Shown here: piece by piece, positions 1-6,323 of the stretch
How positions within the stretch are numbered: the stretch's first letter is position 1
How the letters are laid out: every line of letters starts with the position of its first letter
Source: Candidatus Nealsoniibacteriota bacterium
GTDB taxonomy: Bacteria; Patescibacteriota; Minisyncoccia; Minisyncoccales; PWPS01
Length of the DNA stretch: 8,450 bases
Reading direction: 5' to 3'
Assembly (NCBI GenBank): GCA_003557065.1
Contig: PWPS01000011.1
Span: 1 to 8,450, forward strand
Made by a program: the position numbers and the translations under genes
The notes under the pieces: model-generated
What the model was told of the DNA's origin: nothing
Seen by the model: the letters and a program-made list of their open reading frames with translations, nothing else
Databases searched by the model: none

Positions 1-1
1 G

Positions 2-2290
2 AAAAGAGACTTGGCTTATAATGTTAAGGGGGCAACCAAAATGATTGATGATAAGGATGATGAGGTTTGGGGGATTCTTGAAGAGGTTGTCCAAGGGAGA
101 GCGGTGTTGTTAAACAGAGCGCCCACCTTGCATCGTCTCGGAATCCAAGCTTTTGAACCCGTTTTAACGGAAGGGGAGGCGATCAGAATTCATCCTTTGG
201 TTTGTGAAGCTTTCAATGCCGATTTTGACGGAGACCAGATGGCAGTTCACTTACCACTCTCAAAAAAAGCTCAGGAAGAAGCTAAAACTTTAATGCTTTC
301 TTCGGAAAATCTTCTTAAGCCGGCAACGGGAAGACCTATCGTTTCCCCGTCTCAGGATATGGTTTTGGGCTGCTTTTGGCTAACTCAAATAGAAGAAGGA
401 GCCAAGGGAGAGGGTAAGATTTTTGCCAATGAGAAAGAGGCTAAATTGGCTCATGATTACGATAAGATTGATCTCAGAGCGAAAATTAAAGTGAGAATAA
501 ACGGAAAACTTATGGAGACCAGTGTCGGTAGGATAATTTTTAATCAAGGTCTGCCGGATATTCCGTATAAAAATGAGACGATGAACTCGGGAGCGTTGAA
601 AAGAATTGTTGCGGATATAGTTAAGAGCTATGAGCCGAAAGAAGCTCATCTGATGCTTGATGAGATTAAAAATATGGGATTCAAATATTCCACCCTTTCC
701 GGTATTTCCTGGGGAATGGATGATTTGGTTATTCCTAAAGAGAAAGGTGAAATAATCGGAAGAGCGGAAAAACAAACGGATGAGATTGAAAGTTATTTTG
801 AACAAGGTCTTTTCTCTCCTGAAGAAAGAAAGGATAAAATAGTGGAAGTTTGGACTAAAGCTAAAAATGAAATAGAAGATTTGGTTCCAAAAACCTTGAA
901 TAAAAAAGGATCGGTGATGACCATTACGGAATCGGGAGCCAGAGGATCTTGGTCTCAACCGATTCAGATGGCTGGAATGAAGGGTCTTGTTGTTAACCCC
1001 TCCGGTGAAGTGATTGAATTACCGGTGAAGAGTTCTTTCAAGGAGGGATTCGATGTGTTGGAATACTTTATTTCTACTCACGGAGCCAGAAAAGGAACCG
1101 TGGATACCGCTTTAAGAACAGCCAGTGCTGGGTATTTGACCAGAAGGCTGGTGGATGTTTCCCATGAAGTTATTGTGACGGAAGAAGATTGCGGTGAAGA
1201 TGAAGGAATTTTTGTAGAGAAAAAAGATGCCGACGATCTGGATCAGGATTTTTACTTTAAAATTGTTGGTAGAATTACTCTTGAAGACATAAAGATAAAC
1301 GGGAAAAAGATTGTAAGTAAAGATGAAATTATAGGAATCGATGCCGCTGAAAAAATAGAGAAAGCGGATGATGTGGAAAAAATAAGAGTGAAATCGGTTA
1401 TGACTTGCCAAGCGATCACCGGAGTCTGTCAAAAATGTTACGGATGGGAGTTGGGTCATAATAAAATGGCTAAAATAGGTGATGCGGTCGGCATAGTGGC
1501 GGCACAGGCTATCGGTGAGCCGGGAACTCAACTTACCATGAGAACCTTCCATACCGGTGGAGTTGCCGGGGGAACCGATATTACTCTCGGTTTGCCGAGA
1601 GTTCAAGAAATTTTTGAAGTGCGTATTCCTAAGGGTAAAGCGGAGATATCGGAAGTTCACGGAAAAGTTGTGGAAGTGAATGATGATGAAGGGGTTGTGA
1701 AAATAAGAGTGGATGAAAGCCGGACCAAAAAAGAGGAAATTAAAACTTACAAAATGGACCCGAATAAAGCTATCTGGGTTAAAAGAGGGGAACAGGTTGA
1801 ACCGGGAACTCAGCTTTGCGAAGGTAACCTTGACTTAAAAATGCTTTTTAAGACAAGAGGGCTTAAGGAGACTAAAAAGTATATCTTGAAAGAGGCTCAA
1901 AGAGTTTATGTTTCCCAGGGAGTTGATATTCATGACAAACATCTGGAGGTAATAGTCAAGCAGATGACTTCCAGAATGAGGGTCTTGGATCCCGGAGACA
2001 GTTTTCTTACTCCCAAGCAGATAATAGAAAGAGACAGCTACAAAAAAAGAAAAAAGAAACTGGAAGAAGAAGGAAAGAAAACTCCCAAAGCCAGACCGAT
2101 TCTTTTGGGAATTTCCAAAGTTGCTTTGAGCACGGATTCATGGCTGTCTGCGGCTTCTTTTCAACAAACCTCCAAAGTTCTAATTGAGGCTTCATTGGAA
2201 GCCAAAGAAGATCCACTCAAGGGTTTGAAAGAAAATGTAATTATCGGAAAGCTTATCCCTGCAGGTAGCGGACTAAAAAAAGAGGAATAG
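2..2290 (+). CDS. rpoC: RNA polymerase subunit beta' (RpoC), 5'-truncated by the window edge
   Basis: Catalytic subunit of RNA polymerase. The frame is open to the left edge (codons for K-R-D precede the TTG at 11), so this is a partial gene, not a TTG start. Comparison with E. coli suggests about 385 N-terminal residues are missing, including the N-terminal zinc ribbon and clamp. Visible motifs in order: NADFDGDQMAVH (215-250), whose three Asp hold the catalytic Mg2+; the bridge-helix segment ESGARGSWSQP (929-961); the ISTHGARKG segment; the second zinc site (EEDCG, then C-x6-C-x2-C around 1400-1440); and the trigger loop QLTMRTFHTGG. The trigger loop runs straight into GLPRVQEIFE, so the large SI3 insertion of proteobacterial RpoC is absent. 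The normal C-terminus (ENVIIGKLIPAG) ends in TAG. Identity is certain; the Trp/Pro form of the bridge helix suggests CPR. Confidence 0.98.
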   Translation, partial: KRDLAYNVKGATKMIDDKDDEVWGILEEVVQGRAVLLNRAPTLHRLGIQAFEPVLTEGEAIRIHPLVCEAFNADFDGDQMAVHLPLSKKAQEEAKTLMLSSENLLKPATGRPIVSPSQDMVLGCFWLTQIEEGAKGEGKIFANEKEAKLAHDYDKIDLRAKIKVRINGKLMETSVGRIIFNQGLPDIPYKNETMNSGALKRIVADIVKSYEPKEAHLMLDEIKNMGFKYSTLSGISWGMDDLVIPKEKGEIIGRAEKQTDEIESYFEQGLFSPEERKDKIVEVWTKAKNEIEDLVPKTLNKKGSVMTITESGARGSWSQPIQMAGMKGLVVNPSGEVIELPVKSSFKEGFDVLEYFISTHGARKGTVDTALRTASAGYLTRRLVDVSHEVIVTEEDCGEDEGIFVEKKDADDLDQDFYFKIVGRITLEDIKINGKKIVSKDEIIGIDAAEKIEKADDVEKIRVKSVMTCQAITGVCQKCYGWELGHNKMAKIGDAVGIVAAQAIGEPGTQLTMRTFHTGGVAGGTDITLGLPRVQEIFEVRIPKGKAEISEVHGKVVEVNDDEGVVKIRVDESRTKKEEIKTYKMDPNKAIWVKRGEQVEPGTQLCEGNLDLKMLFKTRGLKETKKYILKEAQRVYVSQGVDIHDKHLEVIVKQMTSRMRVLDPGDSFLTPKQIIERDSYKKRKKKLEEEGKKTPKARPILLGISKVALSTDSWLSAASFQQTSKVLIEASLEAKEDPLKGLKENVIIGKLIPAGSGLKKEE

Positions 2291-2313
2291 AAGATTAAAA
2301 TAATTACGCTGTG

Positions 2314-2348
2314 AAACCCTCCTGGCCAAGGAGGGTTTTGCTTTATTT
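2314..2348 (+). terminator. Intrinsic terminator of rpoC
   Basis: A 10-bp stem, AAACCCTCCT (2314-2323) with AGGAGGGTTT (2329-2338), has a 5-base loop GGCCA and is followed by a T-rich tract (TTTTGCTTTATTTTA). It begins 23 bases after the rpoC stop. It should end the upstream rpo transcript and leave ftsK dependent on its own promoter. Confidence 0.9.
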
Positions 2349-2365
2349 TATCTTAAATCCGTTTA

Positions 2366-2374
2366 TGATATAAT
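2366..2374 (+). promoter_or_regulatory. Extended -10 promoter of ftsK, abutting the start codon
   Basis: TGATATAAT is a perfect TATAAT hexamer (2369-2374) with the TGn extension. No good -35 is visible 16-18 bases upstream, where the T-tract of the rpoC terminator lies; an extended -10 can work without one. The predicted +1 is near 2381, three bases before the ATG at 2384, so the ftsK message should have a 0-3 base leader. The position was read from the sequence; no transcript evidence is available. Confidence 0.7.
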
Positions 2375-2383
2375 TAACCCGAT

Positions 2384-4498
2384 ATGCCAAAAAAAGAGAA
2401 AAAGAAACCGGAAGAAAGAGAACCATTTTTTTCCAGCAAAATAAGAAGAATAATAACAGGACTTATTCTTTTATTGATTGCCGCAATCGGAGCAATGAGT
2501 ACTGTTCCCGGGTTGGCCGGAAAAGGGGGGGATTTTCTAAGAGAATTTTTTATCTTTCTTTTCGGAGGGATGGCGGCTTTGATTCCGCTTCTTATATTTA
2601 TTTGTGGATGGATTTTCTTGAAAACCGAATATGAAGAGTTCGTAACACCGCTTATCTTCGGCTTTTTATTGACGTTGGTGGGAGCTGTGGGGTTCTTTAC
2701 CACACTGGGTAGTGTTTTGGGTGTGATTGAAAATGGTGTGGAAGTCGGTGGTGTTTTGGGTGGCTTGATAAGTAATCCGATTGTTAGTTTTCTGGGAACT
2801 CCGGCTACCGTTTTAATATTTGCCATATCCGGGTTAATCGGTCTTGTGATATTTTGGCATCTCCTTTATAAAGACATGTCTTTAGCCGGAATGGTTGAAA
2901 GTTTTTTCGAAAAAAGAAAAGAAAGGAAAAGTCCTTCGGTAATCAAAAAGATATTCGCCCCGAGTTTTGAGGCTAAGAAGATCGAAGAAAATGAAGAAGA
3001 AAAGATAACGGAGGGAGAGGAGAAGGAAGAAGAAAAGATAAGTGCGAAAACTAAAAAATTACTTCCACCCCTCAATCTACTTGAAAAGGGAGGAGGTAGT
3101 GCCGATCCGGGTGATACGAAAAAAAACTCCCAAATAATAAAGAATACTTTCTCCAATTTTGATATTTCGGTTGAAATGTCCGAAATAAATGTGGGACCGA
3201 CCGTTACTCAATATACACTGAAACCGGCAGAGGGAATAAAATTATCCAAAATAACTTCTCTTTCGGATGATTTGGCTCTTTCTCTGGCAAAACATCCGGT
3301 CAGGACGGAGGCGCCTATTCCCGGAAAATCTTTGGTGGGAATCGAAGTGCCGAATGAAAACAGGGAGATGATAAGAATAAGGGATCTTTTGGATAACGCT
3401 TTCAGAAAGCACGATTCCGATTTAACTCTTGCCGTGGGAAAGGACGTTTCCGGAGTTTCCGTTTATTCGGATATGGCAAAAATGCCCCATTTGTTAGTTG
3501 CTGGAGCTACCGGAGCGGGAAAAACGATATTTTTAAATACTCTAATTTTAAGTTTAATATATAAAAACTCTCCTGAAGATTTGAGGTTAATTTTGGTTGA
3601 TCCCAAGAGAGTGGAGTTTTCTTTATATAAGAGATTGCCCCACCTTTTAACTTCGGTTATATATGATGCGGAGAAAACCAACAATGCCCTGGAGTGGCTT
3701 ATCGGAGAGATGGAAAGAAGGTTTGAAGTTTTGGCGGAACATAAAAAAAGAAATATTACCAGTTACAACGAATGGGCCAAAAAAGAGGACGATGAGGAGA
3801 TTATGCCTTATATCGTCCTTATCGTTGACGAGCTGGCCGATTTGATGGCGAAGAAACAAAGTGAGATTGAGTCCGGTATCGTTAGAATTGCTCAGATGGC
3901 CAGAGCGGTTGGAATTCATCTTATCTTAGCAACACAACGACCTTCCGTAGAAGTCATAACCGGTTTGATAAAAGCCAACATTACTTCCAGAGTCAGTTTT
4001 CAAGTTGCTTCACAAATAGATTCAAGAACAATTCTGGATATGGGAGGAGCGGAGAGACTTCTCGGTTCCGGTGATATGCTTTTTGTTTCCTCGAATAGCT
4101 CCAAGCCCAGAAGGGTTCAGGGACCTTATGTTTCCGAGGAGGAGGTGAAATCGGTAGTGAACTGGCTTGTCGATAAGTTGGAAGATTCTGTAAACGGGGA
4201 GGATGAATTAAGTGAAGATTTGGAGGAAGAACTGGAGAAAAGTCCGACTGAAAGATTGGATGAAGAAAGAAAAGAAGATCCTCTTTACGAACAAGCTAAA
4301 GAGTTGGTGATTAGGGCTGACAAGGCTTCCGCGTCCATGATTCAGAGAAAGTTAAGAGTCGGATATGTTCGTGCTTCCAGAATTTTGGACATGCTTGAAG
4401 TGAGAGGTGTCGTCGGTCCTTCTCGTGGAGCCAAACCAAGGGTTGTTTATGGCGAGAGCGAGGAAGAAAATGAAGAAGAAGTGGATGAATTATTATAA
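2384..4498 (+). CDS. ftsK: DNA translocase FtsK/SpoIIIE family
   Basis: Septum-anchored hexameric ATPase that pumps chromosomal DNA during division and, in studied bacteria, activates XerCD at dif. It has 704 residues, near SpoIIIE (about 790) and much shorter than E. coli FtsK because the linker is short. Four hydrophobic segments lie at about 22-45, 53-79, 87-113 and 134-161. A charged Glu/Lys linker spans about 175-250. The motor domain starts near 255, with Walker A GATGAGKT (374-381; the commoner form is GTTGSGKS), Walker B YIVLIVDELADL (476-487), ATQRPS (516-521) and GSGDMLF (561-567). The C-terminal winged-helix gamma domain (about 632-689, DPLYEQAKELVI to KPRVVY) reads KOPS-type sequences in relatives, so directional translocation is likely kept. 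The start is firm: an in-frame TAA at 2375 allows no upstream start, and TM1 needs this N-terminus. There is no Shine-Dalgarno. recA lies 29 bases downstream on the same strand and may be cotranscribed. Confidence 0.97.
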   Translation: MPKKEKKKPEEREPFFSSKIRRIITGLILLLIAAIGAMSTVPGLAGKGGDFLREFFIFLFGGMAALIPLLIFICGWIFLKTEYEEFVTPLIFGFLLTLVGAVGFFTTLGSVLGVIENGVEVGGVLGGLISNPIVSFLGTPATVLIFAISGLIGLVIFWHLLYKDMSLAGMVESFFEKRKERKSPSVIKKIFAPSFEAKKIEENEEEKITEGEEKEEEKISAKTKKLLPPLNLLEKGGGSADPGDTKKNSQIIKNTFSNFDISVEMSEINVGPTVTQYTLKPAEGIKLSKITSLSDDLALSLAKHPVRTEAPIPGKSLVGIEVPNENREMIRIRDLLDNAFRKHDSDLTLAVGKDVSGVSVYSDMAKMPHLLVAGATGAGKTIFLNTLILSLIYKNSPEDLRLILVDPKRVEFSLYKRLPHLLTSVIYDAEKTNNALEWLIGEMERRFEVLAEHKKRNITSYNEWAKKEDDEEIMPYIVLIVDELADLMAKKQSEIESGIVRIAQMARAVGIHLILATQRPSVEVITGLIKANITSRVSFQVASQIDSRTILDMGGAERLLGSGDMLFVSSNSSKPRRVQGPYVSEEEVKSVVNWLVDKLEDSVNGEDELSEDLEEELEKSPTERLDEERKEDPLYEQAKELVIRADKASASMIQRKLRVGYVRASRILDMLEVRGVVGPSRGAKPRVVYGESEEENEEEVDELL

Positions 4499-4527
4499 AA
4501 ATTTAAAAATCATATAAATTTAAAAAT
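4499..4527 (+). repeat. 12-base AT-rich direct repeat between ftsK and recA
   Basis: AAATTTAAAAAT occurs at 4499-4510 and again at 4516-4527, a 17-base period that fills almost the whole ftsK-recA gap. The second copy ends one base before the recA ATG. It may be an operator, an A/T upstream element or a chance product of low-complexity sequence. Confidence 0.75.
4513..4518 (+). promoter_or_regulatory. Possible -10 element of recA (weak)
   Basis: TATAAA lies 9 bases before the recA ATG. There is no TGn extension and no recognisable -35. If used, the +1 would be near 4525, giving an almost leaderless recA mRNA. An alternative TATAAA at 4494-4499 overlaps the ftsK stop codon. Neither is convincing in such AT-rich sequence, and read-through from the ftsK promoter could also supply recA. 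No LexA-type box (CTGT-N8-ACAG or CGAAC-N4-GTTCG) is visible. Confidence 0.3.
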
Positions 4528-5568
4528 ATGCCCAAGAAGAAAAAAGAAGAAAACAAGGACGAAAAGAAAGAGGTAAAGAAGGAAAGAAAACAACTTAACG
4601 AAGCCATGAAAGAGATTCGCCAAAAGTTCGGCGAAGGATCGTTAATGAAGTTAAAAGACTTGAAAGCTGTTGATGTTGATAGCATTCCTACGGGATCTTT
4701 TTCTTTGGATATGGCCTTGGGAGTCGGAGGAGTTCCGCGAGGAAGGGTTATTGAGATATACGGATCGGCCTCCACGGGAAAGACTACGCTTTCTCTTCAT
4801 ATAGTATCCGAAGCACAAAAAAAAGGAGGTGTCGCGGCTTTTATCGATGTAGAAAACGCCCTTGATCCCGGATATGCGAAAAAAATAGGAGTAGATGTGG
4901 ATGAACTACTCATTTCGCAACCGGATTCGGGAGAACAAGCCTTACAGATTGTGGAAACTCTTGTAAGATCAGGTGAAGTTGATGTGATAGTGGTTGATTC
5001 GGTAGCCGCTTTGGCCCCAAAAAGTGAAATTGCGGGGGAGGTGGGTGATACTCAAGTTGGGAAGCAGGCCAGGTTGATGTCTTCGGCCTTAAGAAAGCTA
5101 TCCAAGGTAATTGCTGAAACGGATACGACCGTGATATTTCTGAACCAAACAAGAATGATGATAGGTCAAACTTTCGGGAATCCTCAAACAACTTCGGGAG
5201 GATTGGCTTTAAAATTTTATTCTTCGGTAAGGATTAGCTTAAGTAGAAGAGCACAAATTAAAAGTGGTGATGAGATAATTGGAAACAGGGTACAGGCCAA
5301 AGTGGTAAAGAATAAGGTCGGTGCTCCTTTCAGAAAAGCTCAGTTCGACATATACTACAACGAGGGAATTTCTTATTATGGGGATCTTATGAAGGTCGGT
5401 GTGGAGATGGATATCATCGACAAAGCGGGATCGTGGTTCAGTTATAACAACAAAAAACTCGGACAAGGGCAAAGCAACGCAAAAGATTTCTTGCAAGAGA
5501 ATTCGAAAATAGCTAAGGAGATAGAGGAAGAAATAAGAAAGAAAGTAGCTGAAAAAGAAGAAAAATAA
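4528..5568 (+). CDS. recA: Recombinase RecA
   Basis: Forms ATP-dependent filaments on ssDNA and drives strand exchange; in many bacteria it also triggers LexA cleavage. It has 346 residues, the normal length. A very basic N-terminal leader (about 1-22, Lys/Glu rich) precedes the polymerisation helix. Walker A is GSASTGKTT (79-87) instead of the usual GPESSGKTT; the invariant GKTT is intact. IDVENALDP (106-114) keeps the catalytic Glu (E109, E96 of E. coli) but has Asn for the next His. Walker B is VDVIVVDSVAAL (151-162). The L1 region is EVGDTQVGKQAR (171-182). The L2 region, FGNPQTTSGG (216-225), has Gln220 where E. coli has Glu207. FLNQTR (204-209) matches the conserved Gln switch, and the C-terminal domain ends in a charged helix. 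No Shine-Dalgarno precedes the ATG, and an in-frame TAA at 4504 rules out an upstream start. No recX or lexA is adjacent. Identity is firm. Confidence 0.98.
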   Translation: MPKKKKEENKDEKKEVKKERKQLNEAMKEIRQKFGEGSLMKLKDLKAVDVDSIPTGSFSLDMALGVGGVPRGRVIEIYGSASTGKTTLSLHIVSEAQKKGGVAAFIDVENALDPGYAKKIGVDVDELLISQPDSGEQALQIVETLVRSGEVDVIVVDSVAALAPKSEIAGEVGDTQVGKQARLMSSALRKLSKVIAETDTTVIFLNQTRMMIGQTFGNPQTTSGGLALKFYSSVRISLSRRAQIKSGDEIIGNRVQAKVVKNKVGAPFRKAQFDIYYNEGISYYGDLMKVGVEMDIIDKAGSWFSYNNKKLGQGQSNAKDFLQENSKIAKEIEEEIRKKVAEKEEK

Positions 5569-5570
5569 AA

Positions 5571-5588
5571 CCGGAAAATTAATTCCGG
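5571..5588. repeat. Small inverted repeat after recA
   Basis: CCGGAA (5571-5576) and TTCCGG (5583-5588) are perfect 6-base arms around a 6-base AT loop, just after the recA stop. No T-tract follows directly, so it is not a terminator by itself. It may protect the recA mRNA 3' end or assist the stronger hairpin 8 bases downstream. Confidence 0.55.
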
Positions 5589-5595
5589 CAAAGAT

Positions 5596-5630
5596 TAAAA
5601 GCGACTCTCGGAGTCGCTTTTATCTTTCTT
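5596..5630. terminator. Bidirectional intrinsic terminator shared by recA and rpsR
   Basis: The 12-bp perfect stem TAAAAGCGACTC (5596-5607) / GAGTCGCTTTTA (5611-5622) has a 3-base loop TCG. The A4/T4 ends give a T-tract in each direction: TTTTATCTTTCTT on the + strand and TTTTAATCTTT on the - strand. The genes converge here. The rpsR stop codon (5620-5622 on the - strand) forms the outer edge of one arm, so the terminator starts inside the rpsR coding end. Confidence 0.92.
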
Positions 5631-5820
5631 CGTAAGGCATCAAGGCCATTTGCCTTGCTCTCTTTATCGCTCTAGCGAATTTCCTTTGATGACCGGCACA
5701 AAGACCGGTTTTTTTCCTTGGCTTGATTTTATAGGTTTTGTCCACGAATTTTTGTAGAATGTCGGTGTTTTTAAAGTCGATAACATCCACCTCGTGCTGA
5801 CAGAAATAACATTGTCTCAT
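5620..5820 (-). CDS. rpsR: 30S ribosomal protein bS18 (zinc-binding form)
   Basis: Platform protein of the small subunit; it binds 16S rRNA as a heterodimer with bS6. It has 66 residues, slightly short for the family. The C-terminal half is classical: IDFKNTDILQKFV (14-26), then KIKPRKKTG (31-39) and HQRKFARAIKRARQMALMPY (44-63). Cys4 and Cys7 (CYFC) with Cys41 and His44 (CAGH) make the C+ zinc-binding pattern known in many bacterial S18 proteins and lost in others. It is the last gene of rpsF-ssb-rpsR, 53 bases after ssb. No Shine-Dalgarno is seen; AAGAAAAAGTT precedes the ATG. The rplI gene (bL9) that usually follows rpsR is absent, and the operon ends here against recA. Confidence 0.97.
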   Translation of the reverse strand: MRQCYFCQHEVDVIDFKNTDILQKFVDKTYKIKPRKKTGLCAGHQRKFARAIKRARQMALMPYEER

Positions 5821-5844
5821 AACTTTTTCTTGATCACTTTAACG

Positions 5845-5850
5845 ATTATA
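5845..5850 (-). promoter_or_regulatory. Possible internal -10 element before rpsR (weak)
   Basis: A perfect TATAAT on the - strand lies in the ssb-rpsR gap, 24 bases before the rpsR start, giving a predicted leader of about 18 bases. No TGn extension and no usable -35 at 16-18 bases spacing can be seen. It may give rpsR extra transcription independent of the rpsF promoter, or may be chance in AT-rich DNA. Confidence 0.35.
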
Positions 5851-5873
5851 GACTAACTGTTAACGCTTATGGA

Positions 5874-6323
5874 TTAAAAAGGTATATCCTCAACGTCGAT
5901 ATCTTCATCCTCCTCTATTACTGGAATATCCTCTTCTTTTTTCGGTTTTTTGGATTGTTTCGGAGGATTGTTTCTATCATTGCTTTCTCCGGAAGAATCA
6001 CGGCGTCCGAATTGGATATTTTCTCCGACTATCTCGGTGTTATATCTGGTCTTGCCGTCTTGACCCTCCCAGCTTCTTGTTTGAATTCTTCCTTCCAGTA
6101 GAACGGGGGATCCTTTTTGCAGGTAGCGAGCAATATTTTCGGCTGTCTTACCGAAGAAAACTACGTCGTGATATTCCGTTTCCTGTTGCCGTTGACCTGA
6201 AGAATCGTTATAAAAACGATTTGTTGCAACTGAAAAATTAACAACTGTGGTTCCGGAATCGGTAACCCTTTTTTCCGGATCATCGGTTAAATTACCCGCG
6301 ATGATGGCTTTGTTAAAATTCAT
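5874..6323 (-). CDS. ssb: Single-stranded DNA-binding protein (SSB)
   Basis: Coats ssDNA in replication, repair and recombination and recruits partner proteins through its C-terminal tip. It has 149 residues. The OB fold spans about 1-106: MNFNKAIIAGNLTDDPE at the start, ETEYHDVVFFGKTAENIARYL (48-68) and EGRIQTRSWEGQDGKTRYNTEIV (77-99). A disordered Ser/Asn/Pro/Lys linker runs about 107-130. An acidic tail follows, ending in DIDVEDIPF, the canonical partner-binding tip. A near-copy of the tip, EEDIPV, sits at 130-135. The start overlaps the rpsF stop as ATGA (6323-6320), so translation is probably coupled. In relatives SSB works with RecA, whose gene lies on the other side of rpsR. Identity is firm. 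Confidence 0.97.
   Translation of the reverse strand: MNFNKAIIAGNLTDDPEKRVTDSGTTVVNFSVATNRFYNDSSGQRQQETEYHDVVFFGKTAENIARYLQKGSPVLLEGRIQTRSWEGQDGKTRYNTEIVGENIQFGRRDSSGESNDRNNPPKQSKKPKKEEDIPVIEEDEDIDVEDIPF

Noticed and set aside
11..13. TTG at position 11 as a genuine rpoC start
   Set aside because: The frame is open to the window edge, and the encoded residues align to the middle of RpoC, just before the catalytic NADFDGD motif. The gene is cut by the window, not truncated.
380..958. Long open frame on the - strand inside rpoC (also 1112-1660 and 2007-2216)
   Set aside because: Antisense shadows of a certain rpoC reading frame; the translations are low-complexity and resemble no known family.
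2525..2531. G7 run in ftsK as a phase-variation tract
   Set aside because: A single 7-base run in a housekeeping gene, encoding a plausible loop between the first two membrane segments. There is no evidence of variation.
2374..2826. 150-codon open frame on the - strand at the start of ftsK
   Set aside because: It is antisense to the FtsK membrane segments; the Ser/Pro/Lys-rich translation is an artefact of hydrophobic codons read backwards.
4817..4830. A8 run followed by a perfect SD-like AAGGAGGT inside recA, as a possible frameshift or internal start
   Set aside because: The frame encodes conserved RecA residues (QKKGGVAAFID) on both sides, and no useful start codon or alternative product follows at the right distance.
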